Assembly (NCBI GenBank): GCA_026874595.1
Contig: CM049313.1
Span: 24,608,008 to 24,672,007, forward strand
Direction of reading: 5' to 3'
Length of the DNA: 64,000 nt
Origin: Sipunculus nudus
Taxonomy: Eukaryota > Annelida > Sipuncula > Golfingiida > Sipunculidae
Shown: one piece after another, positions 49,039 to 61,274 of the stretch
Layout: every line of letters begins with the position of its first letter
How positions within the stretch are numbered: the first letter of the stretch is position 1
Program-made: the position numbers and the translations under genes
The notes under the pieces: generated by a model
What the model was told of the DNA's origin: nothing
The model's database searches: none
The model's input: only the letters and a program-made list of their open reading frames with translations

Positions 49039-50115
49039 TTTTTAGCTTAGCTGACTGTAAGTCATCTGAGCTATAGCAAACCCTCCGTTATCTGTCTGGC
49101 CATGGGCGTCTGTCCGTTAACAGGGCACAAACCACAAATGCTGGAACTAGAATCCTGTAACTTGACATTCTGAGAGGACCATGAAAATTCCCCTTGCAAA
49201 CCTGAAATTAGGTCACTTTGACCTATATCCTCCGAGCTAGTGGGCTCTGAAGTACCCCCCCCCCCCCCAGAATAATGGAAAATTTAATACAAAACCTCAA
49301 ATATCTCAACAACTAATGCATGGATCATCATGATTTTTAGCAAGGATACTGGTCATGGGATGTTTCATCAGTTTCTGCAGACTGGTGGCACCATCTATTT
49401 TTTCCATTTTTTACGATTTTTTTTTCTGTATTTTTGAGACTTTGAAAAATGCAGTCATCTGTTTACAGGACACACAGGTAAGGACTAAACCTAGAATCTT
49501 CTTTTCTGAAATACTGGGAGGCCCATGATATGTCTCCTGGAAACCTGAAATTAGGTCTCTGTCACTCATATTCTTTTACCTATGGTGTTCCAAAGTAACC
49601 CCCCCCCCCCAAGAATAATGGAAAATTAAGTAAAAACCTTAAATATCTCAACATGTATTGCATGGATCCTCATGATTTTTAGCATGGATATTGGTCATGG
49701 GATGTTTTATCAGTTTCTGCAGACTGGTGGCACCACCTTTATTTTTCGACTATTTACAATTTTTCCCTGTATTTTTCCAAACCTTGAAAAGTGGTCATCT
49801 GTTACGGACACAAAGGTAATGGCTGGACCTATAATCTTCTGACACACTGGGAGACCCATGATATGTCTCCTTGGAAATCTGAAATTAGGTCTCTGTTACT
49901 CATATTCTTTTAGCTATGGGGCTCCAAAGAAACACCATTCAACACCAAATGTGTTGTCTTTATGTGGTCAAATGAGAAGTGAGATAAAGGTAATTCTTGT
50001 TTATGAAATAGTTGTACCTAAATATATCAGTGACCTGGATATAGAAAATATATAATAACTGTTGATCCTTTACCATATGCTAGGATTTTATACAAATATT
50101 CAATTCAACTGAGCA
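49039..50115 (+). mobile_element. Pearl-like element, tail degenerate
   Basis: Head TTTTTAGCTTAGCTGACTGTAAGTC, then tandem units with ATGGTCATGGGATGTTTYATCAG and CTGCAGACTGGTGGCACCA at about 49320-49390 and 49660-49740 (period about 340). Ends near TTCAACTGAGCACAC without the GACCCATGGGTC palindrome. Confidence 0.65.
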
Positions 50116-50351
50116 CACTAAACTGTGGGGCTTTCATTTTATATTTAAGTCATGTCAATACTGAAACTTGTCTATGAGATTGCCTGCTTTCCTTTACTCT
50201 GATGAAGTAGTATGTTTGTGTTAAACTTAGTGTGATATGTTAAAATAAAGCATCTATGACTACTTTTGCTAATGTAATAACAGTCACTCCCTTTAAATGC
50301 CTTTAAAAAGAAGGTGCAAAAATTCTATAAAAAGCTTCAATCCTTTCTCAG

Positions 50352-53300
50352 ATTGTACTGGAGTTTGAAAGCCTCATTCAAATGGGTGATGCAAAAGCAT
50401 CATGCAACGAAATGATGGACAAACTAACCAACATCCTGGATGTGACCATTTCAAGGACTGAATTGGAGAAAGGGGTAAAAAACATTTTTGAAATTCCAGT
50501 GTTTAAAGGGAGAAAACACTAGAAAGGGAATTTAATATTCTCAAAAAGAACAGTTTTCATAGAACTTCTCGACTCTATCATCATCAGTGTATTTATAAAA
50601 CCTGTGTACAATAAATGGAAAAAGCTTATAAATTTGTGGTAATAAAGTTTAGGGCCCAAAGTTTATTAAATGGTGTTTCTGGTATCCTTTCCCATACCTT
50701 ATTTTAGGGTTGTTTTTTTGTAAAATTACATCATTTATCCTGTATTCTCAGTTTTGGTTGGATCTAACACATAAAAAAGCTGGTTTTATTTTTCATTATT
50801 GTGAAATATGTTGGGCTAATCACAATTGTCTTTTTTCAGGATGAAATGTATAATGAGGAACAGGAAGAACTTGAAGTAATTCTTGCCCTCCAAAAAAGAT
50901 TGAGCTTCAAGAACAAGATGAAGCCCACAATCGAAGTGGTAGATGTAAGTACTGGCTCACTGCTACTTATTGCTTGAACAAGTTTGCCTCTTGCAGTAAG
51001 TTGTCATTATCTACAGAACAACCTTGATTATTTATTGTTTATCAGTATTGTCATGGAGACAAAATATGTTTTTAAAAGTTTAAATATTTGATGAACACTT
51101 GGTGTGAACTTTAAGTGAAATATTTATGTTCAGAAGTAAAAAAATCTACTGTCTCTGGTTTCCTCATATTCTCTTTACATACGGCATTTCAGATATATTT
51201 GGTGTGTGGAAGTCAAGTATTGTGTTCACCAGGAAAACCTGAAAACCTAATATCCTTGATTAATTCTAAAACCACAAAAATATTTTCTGCTCATAGCCCA
51301 TGTTCTTAACAAAACATTTGACACCAAGCTATTTTGCTGTAAAACTTTATTCTTCATGATTCTGCTCATACAAAGCTTACTGATTTTACCCGAAATGATA
51401 AAAGCATATGATGGCCATGGATGGGTAAAATATGTCATCATATCTTCAGCAGTATGGAAGATTGTTGTAAGAATGGAATAACTGCAAAAGCTGACCTTTT
51501 TTTTTCTCAGCTGACTGTAAGTCATCTGAGCTATAGCGATCACTCTTTGTCCGTCTTCCGTCTGTCCGTCTGTCTGTTAACCTGGCACAGATCGTAACCG
51601 CTGGACCTAGAATCTTGTAACTTGACTTTCTGAAAGGTCCATGAAAAATCTCCTAGGAAACCAGAAATCAGGTCTCTGTTACCCATATCCTTTGAGCTAT
51701 GGGGCCCCAAAGTACCCCCCCCCCCCCCCGAATAGTAAAAAATTTCATACAAAAACTTCAATATCTCATTAACTACATCACTGATGGTCATGATTTTTGG
51801 CATACATATTGATCATAAGATGTTCCATCAGTTCCTGCAGAATGGTGGCGCCACATGTATTTTTCGATTTTTTATGAATTTTTTTCTCCATTTTTGAGAC
51901 CTTGAAAAATGTGAACATCTGTTAACAAGACACATCGTTAAGACTGGACCTAGAATCGTCATTCTTGACACACTGAGAGACCTTTGAAAAGTCTCCATGA
52001 AAACCAGAAATAAGGTCTCTGTTACCCATATCCTTTGAGCTACAGTGCCCCAATGTACCCCCCAGAATAGCCAAAAATTTCATACAAAAACTTCAATATC
52101 TCTTTAACTACATCACTGATGGTCATGAATTTTCGGCATACATATTGATCATGAGATGTTCCATCAGTTCCTGCAGACTGGTGGCGCCACCTGTATTTTT
52201 TCGATTCTTTACAAATTTTTTTCACTATTTTTGAGACCTTTAAAGATATGAACATCTGTTAACAGGGCACAAATCATAACAACTGGACCTAGAATCTTCA
52301 TTTTTGACACACTGGGAGACCCATGAAAAGTCTCCATGGAAACCTGAAATTAGGTCTCTGTTACCCATATCCTTTAAGCTGTATGGCTCCAAAATACCCC
52401 CCCCCAGAATAATGAAACATTTGATACAAAAACTGCAGTATCTGAATAACTACAACACTGATGGTCATAAGTTTTGGCATACATATTGATCATGAGATTT
52501 TCATCAGTTCCTCCAGACTGGTGGCGCCACCTGTATTTTTTGATTTTTTACGAATTTTTTTCTCTATTTTTGAGACCTTTAAAAATGTGAACATCTGTTA
52601 ACAGGGCACAAATCGTAAAGACTGGACGCAGAATCTTCATTCTTGACACACTGAGAGACCTATGAAAAGTCTCCATGGAAACCAGAAATTAGGTCTCTGT
52701 TACCCATATCCATTTGTGCTATAGGGCCCCAAAGTACCCCCCAGAATAGTCAAAAATTTCATACAAAGAGATCATGAGATGTTTCATCAATTTCTGCAGA
52801 CTGGTGGATCCCTAGATACCTGGAATTAGGTCTCTGTTACCTATATTCTTCAAGCTATGGGGCTTGTTTCAAATTTTTACAATTTTTTTTCTCTATTTTT
52901 GAGACCTTAAAGGATGTGGTTATGTGTCAACAGAGTACAAATTGTAACAACTGGATCTAGAATCTTCATTCTTGTCATGCAAGGAGGCCCATGAAAAGTG
53001 TCTGTGGAAACCTGAAATTAGTTCTCTGTTTCCCATATCCTTCAAGCTATAGGACTCCGAAGTATCCCTCAGAATAATGGACAATTTGATACAAAAGCTG
53101 AAGTATCTGAACAACTAATGCAGAGGTCACCATGAATCTTTGCATGCATATTGATTATGGAGTGTTTCATCAGTTTCTTCAGACTGGTGGTGCAACCTAT
53201 ATTTTATTAAATTTTTTTTCGAATTTTTTTCTCTATTTTTGAGACCTTTAAGGATGCTGTCATCTGTTAACGTGGCACAAATTGTAACAACTGGACCTAG

Positions 53301-54683
53301 AATCTTCATTCTTGTCATGCAAGGAGGCCCGTGAGAGTGTCTGTGGAAACCTGAAATTAGGTCTTTGTTACCCATATCCTTCATGCTATAGGACTCCGAA
53401 GTATCCCTCAGAATAATGGAAAATTTGATACAAAAGCTGAAGTATCTGAACAATTAATGCAGAAATCACCATGATTCTTTGCATGGATATTGACCATTAA
53501 GTGTTTTTATTAGTTTCTGCAGACTGTTGGAGCCACCTGTATTTTTTTTAAAGTTTACGCATTTTTTTCCATATTTTGAGATATATAAATACAGAAACAA
53601 TCTTGGCCTATTCTTTAATCTGTTTGATGCTTCAGTTGAATGGGTATATACTACCATTCAGATGATAAAATTTCCTTTTGCAAATCTCTTCCCAGTCAGC
53701 TGAGCGTCATGACCCATGGGTCACTTGTTATATTCAGTTATGAGCAGATCAAGTGGAAATGATATGTAATGTTTGGATACCATGGCTGGTGCCTTGGCAT
53801 GCACTGCCACATTTATCCTTGAGAGCACAACAAAACTCAACTAAGGGACATATTTAAACAAATGATGTATGGTCAGATTTTGTATCAAAATCAATAATGG
53901 TGACTGTTGATCCTTGTATACAAGTGTATAAAACTACTTTTAAGCAAAACAAATTGTGCAACGGACAGATCCATCAAAAAAAATTGCCATAGGAATGTTC
54001 TTTAACCTTTACCAGTGGTATGCCATCTTAAGATGTAAAAGGTGAAAACTTAAATCAACAAGTTGAAACTGTGTAAATGAACAGTTACTAGTACACTGAC
54101 TATGAAATTCATTTTGACCAAATGGAATGCCAGGGCCAGATGAGAAAGTTTTAGCTATGAATGCTAGGATAACAAAACTGGCTTGACTAACATGGATTAA
54201 AGTTTACTGACGCAAAGACCAGTTTCATGGTGTTTTGAAAAATTAGTCAAGTAACTTGTGTCATATAACATAAGAATCTTGAAAGAATTAACCCCCTGTT
54301 AAACAAGCATATCACATATTACAGTTTAGCCCTTTATTCAAGATTACTTCCGATGCACTGATGCAAGTTTAACCAATTTGCAGGCAGTGGACTTGGACAC
54401 AGGATGTGCTGCAAAATCTCCTCCAAGGGTTATCATCACCAAAGATGAAACAAGGATTGATCAGGCTTGGCTTGTGGCAGACACAATGGAAATTACACTA
54501 GACACCTCATGTCTATTTCAGGTGCTCTACTGCTTGATAGGGGCATATTATGTCTGGGACCTTTCATACCCAAAGGAGTATCAACTTTTGGGTTTTCTTC
54601 AGAGATACATGATCTGTGACACCAAAAATGCTTTCTTCAAGTCTGTGTACATAAAATTTGAAAAGAAATTTAATGAAATTTAA
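50352..54683 (+). CDS. Multi-exon gene in the 12.2-kb element, last three recognisable exons
   Basis: Seen: 50352-50474 (41 codons, acceptor tttctcag, donor GGG|gtaaaa), 50840-50944 (35 codons, ttttttcag to GAT|gtaagt) and 54384-54683 (99 codons plus TAA, acceptor atttgcag). All three are phase 0, and only this frame is open in the first exon. The second exon is Glu/Lys-rich, possibly coiled coil (EMYNEEQEELEVILALQKRL). The last ends LIGAYYVWDLSYPKEYQLLG then FLQRYMICD. The YYVWDLSYPKEY..LLGFLQ ending resembles the C-terminus of the repetitive SAMD3-like uncharacterised proteins of fishes and invertebrates, many tied to transposons; this is from memory, moderate confidence. A pearl-like array (51500-53728) fills the last intron. 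More exons upstream are likely. Confidence 0.65.
51500..53728 (+). mobile_element. Pearl-like element with 337-bp tandem core
   Basis: Head TTTTTCTCAGCTGACTGTAAGTC; tail CCCAGTCAGCTGAGCGTCAT, GACCCATGGGTCACTTG. Core units are nearly those of 2241-6186 (GGCACARATCGTAA near 51588, 51926, 52265, 52607), followed by the degenerate TTGTCATGCAAGGAGGCCC units. It sits in the last intron of the element-borne gene. Confidence 0.8.
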
Positions 54684-56610
54684 GTATCACTAGATGGCAT
54701 CTGGACACCAGTGCATAAATATGGTAAATGTTGTAAATCTGTATTCAAGGATAAGACTGCACTTAAAAAAAGTCATATAACTGATTCTGTAATTTTGTTC
54801 ATATGCATTTGGTTCAGTACATTTGGCCAGTCACAGGAAACTGAACTTGATTATATTCTGTAAACATGCTAAAGTCGTTCTGCAAAATGTTTTTCCATTT
54901 AAGGTTAAGGTCTGTATTGGTAAGCGTGACACAGGAGTTGTTTCTAGAATAATTCTTTTAATTTTTTTAATGGTTCTGCTTGCAGTGTTTTGGTTGAATT
55001 ATTGGACTTAGTTTTAGTTATTGGACTTATTACTTAGTTTATCTTGTATGTTAGCTTTGAGAAGCTGTAACATGTGCCATGGCATACATTTATCAACATT
55101 TATTGCAACATGCCAAGAGATGTATTAGGTTAGTATATGTTAGCAGTAATATATATGAAGCTCTCTATATGGAAATGATTATTACGTTTTGGTCATACTT
55201 GAAAGATTTTTTAATTTTTTATGATTTAAAAAAAGATTTAAATCAAACATGACATGTATGGGATTTCTCAAAAAGTGTAACTCATGTCCACTTTTAAATA
55301 AAATTGTAAGAGTGTCTATGGATCTTCTTACCTGGTTATGTTTTGGTCACACTTGAATGATTTTCATATTTTTTAATTGATTTATTTTTTAACAGTTTTA
55401 ATATAATTCATATGTGATGTGTTATCTCAAAACATTTTACTCATACCTACTTATAATTATAATGTCATGTGTATTGTATTGGTCTCCTGAGCTGATGAGG
55501 TTTAGTAACTATTGAATGATTGTCTTTTTAACTTTGACTTGTGTTATTCATATGTGATATTGTATGTCAATAAGTGTCATTTGATCCACCTCTATAACTA
55601 GTGTTTAAGGCATGTGTATGGGTGTTCTCACTCGTTTGGGTTTACGTTGCATTCTTATTAACTTTGATAAATTTCTCTAGTATTATACCAGTCAAAGTTC
55701 ACATTTCTTGCATTCCTATTTGGCAGGAGATTTAGTGCTCATGATATTTATCTAGTTAAAATAAATACATTAACTTGAAAAATATATATTGTAGGGGGAA
55801 ACAAGTGAATAGCAGTGTACTTACTATTTCATTACACAGGTTTGCATTGGGCCTGCAGGCCGTATTTTGTGAAAGCTGCTTGGAATCCCACATATCCTTT
55901 GTTAATAAATACCTTTTGTTTTAATAAATGTTTATTTTGAAAATAAAATCATTTTTTATGTAAACTTTCCGATATCCAGTTTATTTAACAAATGAGCAAG
56001 CCTAGAGGCTAATGGTGGGCACTAGAAGGGGATAGGTGTGATGTGTGGCAGAGTGTGGGCACAATTTATTTTTTTTTTCTTTGGTATGCTAATATGATTT
56101 TTGCTAAATTATTTTAACATTTTGAAAACTAGCTGTTGTTAACAAACTGTAAAGTAGAATAGCAGGCAATATAGATTTTTGTAATTTATCTGTGGCAGTC
56201 TTGATAATATAAATCCCCAATGTATATGAATTAAAGGCTAAAAACATGCGTTTTAAACATGCTTAGCAGCTAAATGTTTGGTAAAAGTGGGGACAAATAA
56301 TGTGTATAGAAATGTGTTCAGAGTACTAAACAGCTAAAGTGTCTCATCAGTAAACACAATACAGCCTAAACACATGCACCCTAATCATATGTAGCAGCTA
56401 AACGTGTGGTAAAAGTGGGGACAAATCAGGCGTTTAGGAATGTGTTTAGGCCCTGAACATGATAAACAGCTAAACGTGTCTTATCCGTGAACACTTTCAG
56501 GGCTAAGCACATGCAATCTAAACATGTGTAGCAGCTAAACGTGTGGTAAAAGTGGAGACAAATCAGGCGTTTAGAAATGTGTTTAGGCCCTAAACACCAT
56601 TTTTAGAGTG

Positions 56611-57784
56611 CAGAAGGTCTAGCATCCACCAAGTTTAATTAATGTCCACAGGTGCAAGGACTTTATGGTGGGAGGGATTTTGACAGTCTGAAACGAACAC
56701 ACAGACAGGTAGACGAACACTGCTGATCACTTTATTTCCAATACTCCTGAAGCACGAAAATAATGAAAAATTTACATTAGATCTTTTTTTAGTAATTAAT
56801 ATTCATACATTTGCAACAAAACATATATATCTGGATATAGGTGTTTAAGTCAATTCAAAATTCCAAATATCATTATCATCTATTGCTAATTTTGCTCACA
56901 TAACATCATATCATGCACACTGATGGATTTAACTAATTTCGAATCATAACCTGATTAAAATAATTCAAAAGGAAATAAATTTCCTTGAAAATTCCACAAA
57001 ACTACAAAATGGCATCTTGTATATTACATTGGAGATAGAACAGCCTTTCAGTTATGAAAATAATGTTCAAACAACAACAAATATTTCATTACACTTAATG
57101 TACATTGCTGTGTGGGTGGGATGGGGAATGATTTGAGAATAACTGTGCACCTTTGACGGCTGGGGAGCTCCTGAGTGGTGCATTTCTAATCAGGTATGCA
57201 GGCAATGCTGTGTTAAGTGACCTCCAGTGACCAGCAGTGGGCAGTTTGGATTTTGACAATGCAATTGAATACAATAGAGCAACCCCCCCCCCCCCCCTTC
57301 CCGAAAAAAACTTCAATAACTTACCTTGTTTCTAAGTTTTAATTTTCAATTTCATATTTTAACAGATAAAATCCTTATGTGTACATGCTGTGAAAATCGA
57401 ATCAAAAGTGCTTACAGGAACGAAATGTGCCATGGTCAAGGTTGGGCAAAATTTAAGGTACTGATTTTAGACTTATGCTAATGATTTTTAGAATTTACAA
57501 TTTTTTTATCTAATTTCTTTCATAAAATTTAATCTTGATTAAAAAGTTGTATCCTTGAAAAAAATCTCCAACATGGCAGTTGCCATGCTAAATGTGTTTC
57601 GGTCCATAACTTTTACAAATTATGTAATATTGACCTTGTTTTTTACCCGTTCATATGAAATATATAGCAGAAATTTATGAATGTTTCTAAATATGAACAA
57701 AAACAGAAGAGTGGTTTTGATATTATATTTGATGACAACCCTCCAAGCCGTTTCTGAGGAATATGACAATTTGTGTCTAATTTG
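56611..57784. repeat. Segment homologous to 7310-10060
   Basis: Shares CACAGGTGCAAGRACTTTATGG, the ATCATGCACACTGATGGA stretch, TTCATATTTTAACAGATAAAA and GGTCCATAACTTT.ACAAAT with the pearl-like element at 6915. It gives empty sites for the LTR at 7968 (about 57380) and the TA element at 8995 (about 57630). Contains a poly-C run at 57282. No gene. Confidence 0.75.
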
Positions 57785-59283
57785 CACTATTTCTCGGGTG
57801 CTCAAACATACCCCATAGCCTGGATAATATGGCTAATAGGACCTTATTTCAGGTTTCCTAGGAGACTTTTCCTGGACCTCCCTAGATGTGAATTTAGAAG
57901 AGCCTATGTCCAACGGTTATGATTCATGCCCTGCTTTGGTATCATATTTTCAATTTTTTGGGGGGTTATTTCTGATCCTCATAGCCAGGAGGATATGGGT
58001 ACCAGTGACCTAATTTCAGGTTTCCAAGGGGACTTCTCATATACCTCCCTTGATGACAGATAAGAATATTTATGGCCTTACGCTAATGATTTGTGCCCTG
58101 ATTTGGTATCAAATTTTCAGTTATTCTAGGGGGTACTTCTGAGCCCCACAGCTCAAAGAATATGAGCAGCAGAGACCTAATTTCAGGTTTCCAAGGAGAT
58201 TTTTCATTGACCTCCCTGGTGACAAATTAGAAGATTCTAGGCTCAACGGTATGATTTGTGCCCTGCTTTGGTAACAAATTTTCAATTATTTTAGGGATAC
58301 TTCTGAGCCCGACAGCTCAGGGAACATTGGTGGCAGAGACATAATTTCAGGTTTCCAAGGAGACTTTTCATGGACCTCCTAGACTACAAACTAAAAGATT
58401 CTAGGTCTACTGGTTACGATTTGTGCACTGCCTTGGTATTAAATTTTAATTGTTCGGGGGGTACTTCTGAGCCTCATAGCTCGGAGGATATCAGTAACAG
58501 ACACCTAATTTCAAGGAGACTTTTCATGGAACTCTCTGGATGTCAAGTAAGAAAATCTAGGTCTACTGGTTTTGATTTGTGCCCTGTAAACAGGTGACCG
58601 CATCTTTAAGGGTCACAAAAATAGAGAAAAAAATGCATAAAAAGTAGAAAAAAAAGTCTGCAGGAAGTGATGAAACACTCCATGATTAATGTACATGCAA
58701 AGAATCATAACGATCAATGCAATAGTTATTTAGATACTGGAGCTTCATTTTATTTTTTTCTGGTGGGTACTAACAAGACCTAAAGCTCGGAGGTTATGGT
58801 TAACAGAGCCTTAAATTCAGGTTTCTAAGGAGAACATTTATGGACCTCCCTAGATGAACAACTTGAAGTTTCTAGGTCTGACGGTAACGATTTGTGTCCT
58901 ATTAACGGACGGACGGGAGGACGCTCGCCGGTCAACGGGTTAGCTTAAAATAGATTTGCGAAATAATTAGAAATTAAAAAAAAGGGATGCCAACAGTCTT
59001 CATGATCTGATAAAACAATCCATAATTAATATGCCTGTCAACCATCATGACACTCAATGTATTAGTTTTTCAGATACTGTAGCCTTTTACTGTATTTTTT
59101 TTCTCATTTTTCTGAAGGGTACTTACGAGCTACACAGCTCGGATAAAATAGGTCGGAGCGACGTATTTCAGGTTTTCAAGGTGATTATCGTAGAACTCCA
59201 TATCTTTCAGTTAATCCTAGGTCCAGAGGTCAATTATGATCACTATAGCTTAGATAACATTCAGTTAGCTGAGCTGATAAAAT
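57785..59283 (-). mobile_element. Pearl-like tandem array(s), reverse orientation
   Basis: Units of about 165 bp with ACCTAATTTCAGGTTTCCAAGG (about 57840, 58010, 58170, 58340, 58500, 58810), an ACGGACGGACGG tract at 58908, then a second partial copy ending TTCAGTTAGCTGAGCTGATAAAA at about 59260-59283. No coding capacity. Confidence 0.75.
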
Positions 59284-59490
59284 AATGCAAAGGATTGCTA
59301 TGAAACATGCGGATGATCTCACATCTACAAGTAAACTTGATTAAAATTGGTTTCCACGGATTAGTCAGTTAATATTACATAATCAGTTGATTTGTTGTTA
59401 CATTATCAGTTTGTGTTACATTTTCGGTTGATTTGTTATATATTATCGGTTGATGTTACATTAAAAATTGATTATTACATTTTCAGTTGT
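59284..59490. repeat. Short TTACATTATCAGTTGATTTG repeats
   Basis: Five imperfect copies of TACATTWTCRGTTGATTTGTT between 59375 and 59490, directly before the orphan C1q exon fragment. Confidence 0.6.
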
Positions 59491-59523
59491 AACAGGGGCT
59501 ACAAGCACGGTCTGTGAAATGTG
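59491..59523 (+). pseudogene. Orphan C1q exon 2 fragment
   Basis: AACAG followed by 28 bases (59496-59523) identical to the beginning of C1q copy A exon 2 (GGGCTACAAGC through GAAATGTG), including the acceptor AG. The match stops abruptly where a gypsy pol fragment begins at 59524; the CGDC codons and the donor are absent. Copy B differs within the same stretch, so this fragment is nearest to copy A. Confidence 0.75.
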
Positions 59524-59935
59524 AAGTTGGTGTCCGTCGGCAGCAAGATCAATGCATTGTCTCCCACTTCCAGTCGTCTGATTCGGGTTTCTCGGTCAAA
59601 GTACTTGCGTTGTTTCACTTAAGCCTTCCTTAATTCTTCGTGTGCCAACCTGCAGGTTTCTTAGAGCTTGTCTTTCAGTTCCAACACATACTGGTACGTG
59701 GTGACGGTCTCCTCGTCCCTGTCCTCGTCTGGCCACAGTTCTCTCAGTATGCTTATGGGCCCTCTAACCTCTAACGGTCACTTCAGTTGTTTCAATACAA
59801 CGCAAAAGAACTGCTTCCAGATTACGTGTAGCAGAATCAATTACAGTCAGTATCCACCTATACTTACGGTACGATACCACAATTGGTCCGACCAGACCAA
59901 TACTGACAAGATCAAAGGGAGTCCGGAATATATAT
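59524..59935 (-). pseudogene. Decayed Ty3/gypsy pol fragment (integrase core and C-terminal parts)
   Basis: Minus strand. About 59920-59780 reads RTPFDLVSIGLVGPIVVSY, then WILTVIDSATRNLEAVLL, the start of an rve integrase core; the usual catalytic Asp of the VDLVGP motif is Gly here, while the Asp of LTVID is present. After a stop and an internal deletion, about 59765-59524 reads LRELWPDEDRDEETVTTYQY, LAHEELRKA and KYFDRETRIRRLEVGDNALI then LLPTDTN, the segment found near the gypsy integrase C-terminus. At least three stops interrupt it. Family known as Ty3/gypsy (Metaviridae-like retrotransposons); dead copy. Confidence 0.75.
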
Positions 59936-61274
59936 ATATAATAAGCTCATAATATGATTTTCTTAAAGTGTGTATAAAGAAAACATATTGATAAAAATTA
60001 TATTATATTTATCCAACTATTCTAATTCATATTCCTGTTGTAAAATGATAGTTTTCAAAACGTCAAAGCTTTAGTTTTATGTATCAATGAATACCTTAAG
60101 CGAAGAATATACACAATTTTAAGTATCAGAGTAAAAAAAAAAGAAACTACTGCATCACCATGCCGTATTCCTCGGGCTTTCAGGGCATAAAAAACAGCTG
60201 TTAGGCTGATATGAATGATTTACATACTATAGTCATTTCATACTTGCGTCATATTACAAAGCATATTGCAATGCATATTATGAAAGAAAAGCATATGCTA
60301 GTGGGATCGCTAGATATATCTTTGATAACTGGTATTAAGGCCTAATTGTCACATATAATCCGTTTTCTCCGATCAATGTTACATTTGTACCTACTAAACC
60401 AATGATTGACTCTCAGATGCAACTGTCAGTAGATTTGCGGATTCGTAAAACAAATTAAGTATTTTATCAAAGAGACAATCTCTAAAGTCGGAGATACATC
60501 AGTTACTACCGAGGAATGGTCTTCGATATTGCCAGTTTAAGAACCTCTGAACAGGTTTAATTAGCTACCAAGATAATTCTGGGAACATTAAAAAGCAAAA
60601 GGGAGGTGAAATTATCCAAAAGCAAGCGTTTTGACGTAGTTTTAAACTGTAAAAAAACCGTTGTTCAGATTTTATCTGAATAGGAAACCAATGGTGTACT
60701 AATTTGATTACAGATATTGGATAATAGGTCTATTTTTCGTTTCTGACTTTGAGGTCTTCTTTGTTTCCCTACTAATGCGATTATAGCTTCAGCTCACAAA
60801 CGATATTTCAGCTGGGTATCCTTTTAATCAATGTTTAGTCTATTAACGTGTCCTCTACTGGAAATGATAAGGAATCATTACAAACAAAATTTAACGTTAA
60901 TTACAAACAAAACATCATCCTAATTTTAAGAATGTCATCAGAAACACCACGCACATCCAGCTTGAACATTGTTATGAATGCAGATTCTCATCACAGATCC
61001 GGTTTAAGAGATTTGATTATTAAAATAAACAAATAATATACCTCCGTCACACAAGCGAGAATCAAAACACTATTCTGAGAATATTAAGCTTTATTAAAAC
61101 AAAATACAGGGTCAGAGGATTTTAATTCAAGCCATAAGTCACCAAGGTCCAAACAGCTTTCAACTGCTGGATTGCAAAAAGATAGGTTTGAATAGGAAGA
61201 TTAATAAAAAACTTAAACAAAACAATCATAACTGACACAAAGATATTGTGCCATTAACGTTGTTTCCCTCGAAT
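59936..61274. other. No gene recognised
   Basis: AT-rich sequence. It lies immediately 3' of the minus-strand C1q gene, so the part next to 61274 is probably its 3' UTR. The 62-aa plus frame at 60848 shows no domain. Confidence 0.5.

Larger units (their letters stand above)
44411..56610. mobile_element. 12.2-kb CACTCTAAAAA-ended element carrying a gene
   Basis: Ends CACTCTAAAAACAGTGTTTAG and, inverted, CACTCTAAAAATGGTGTTTAG, with CA on both sides. Subterminal motifs differ from the 6.25-kb element: GTTTAG/CTAAAC with AACATGTGTAGCAGCTAAACG in units of about 130 bp (56266, 56394, 56531). The interior has a TATA box, a donor-bearing first exon, the exons at 50352-54683, and four pearl-like insertions. 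Shared termini with 29347-35598 identify one family; the EnSpm/CACTA label is inference and no transposase was recognised. Confidence 0.7.
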
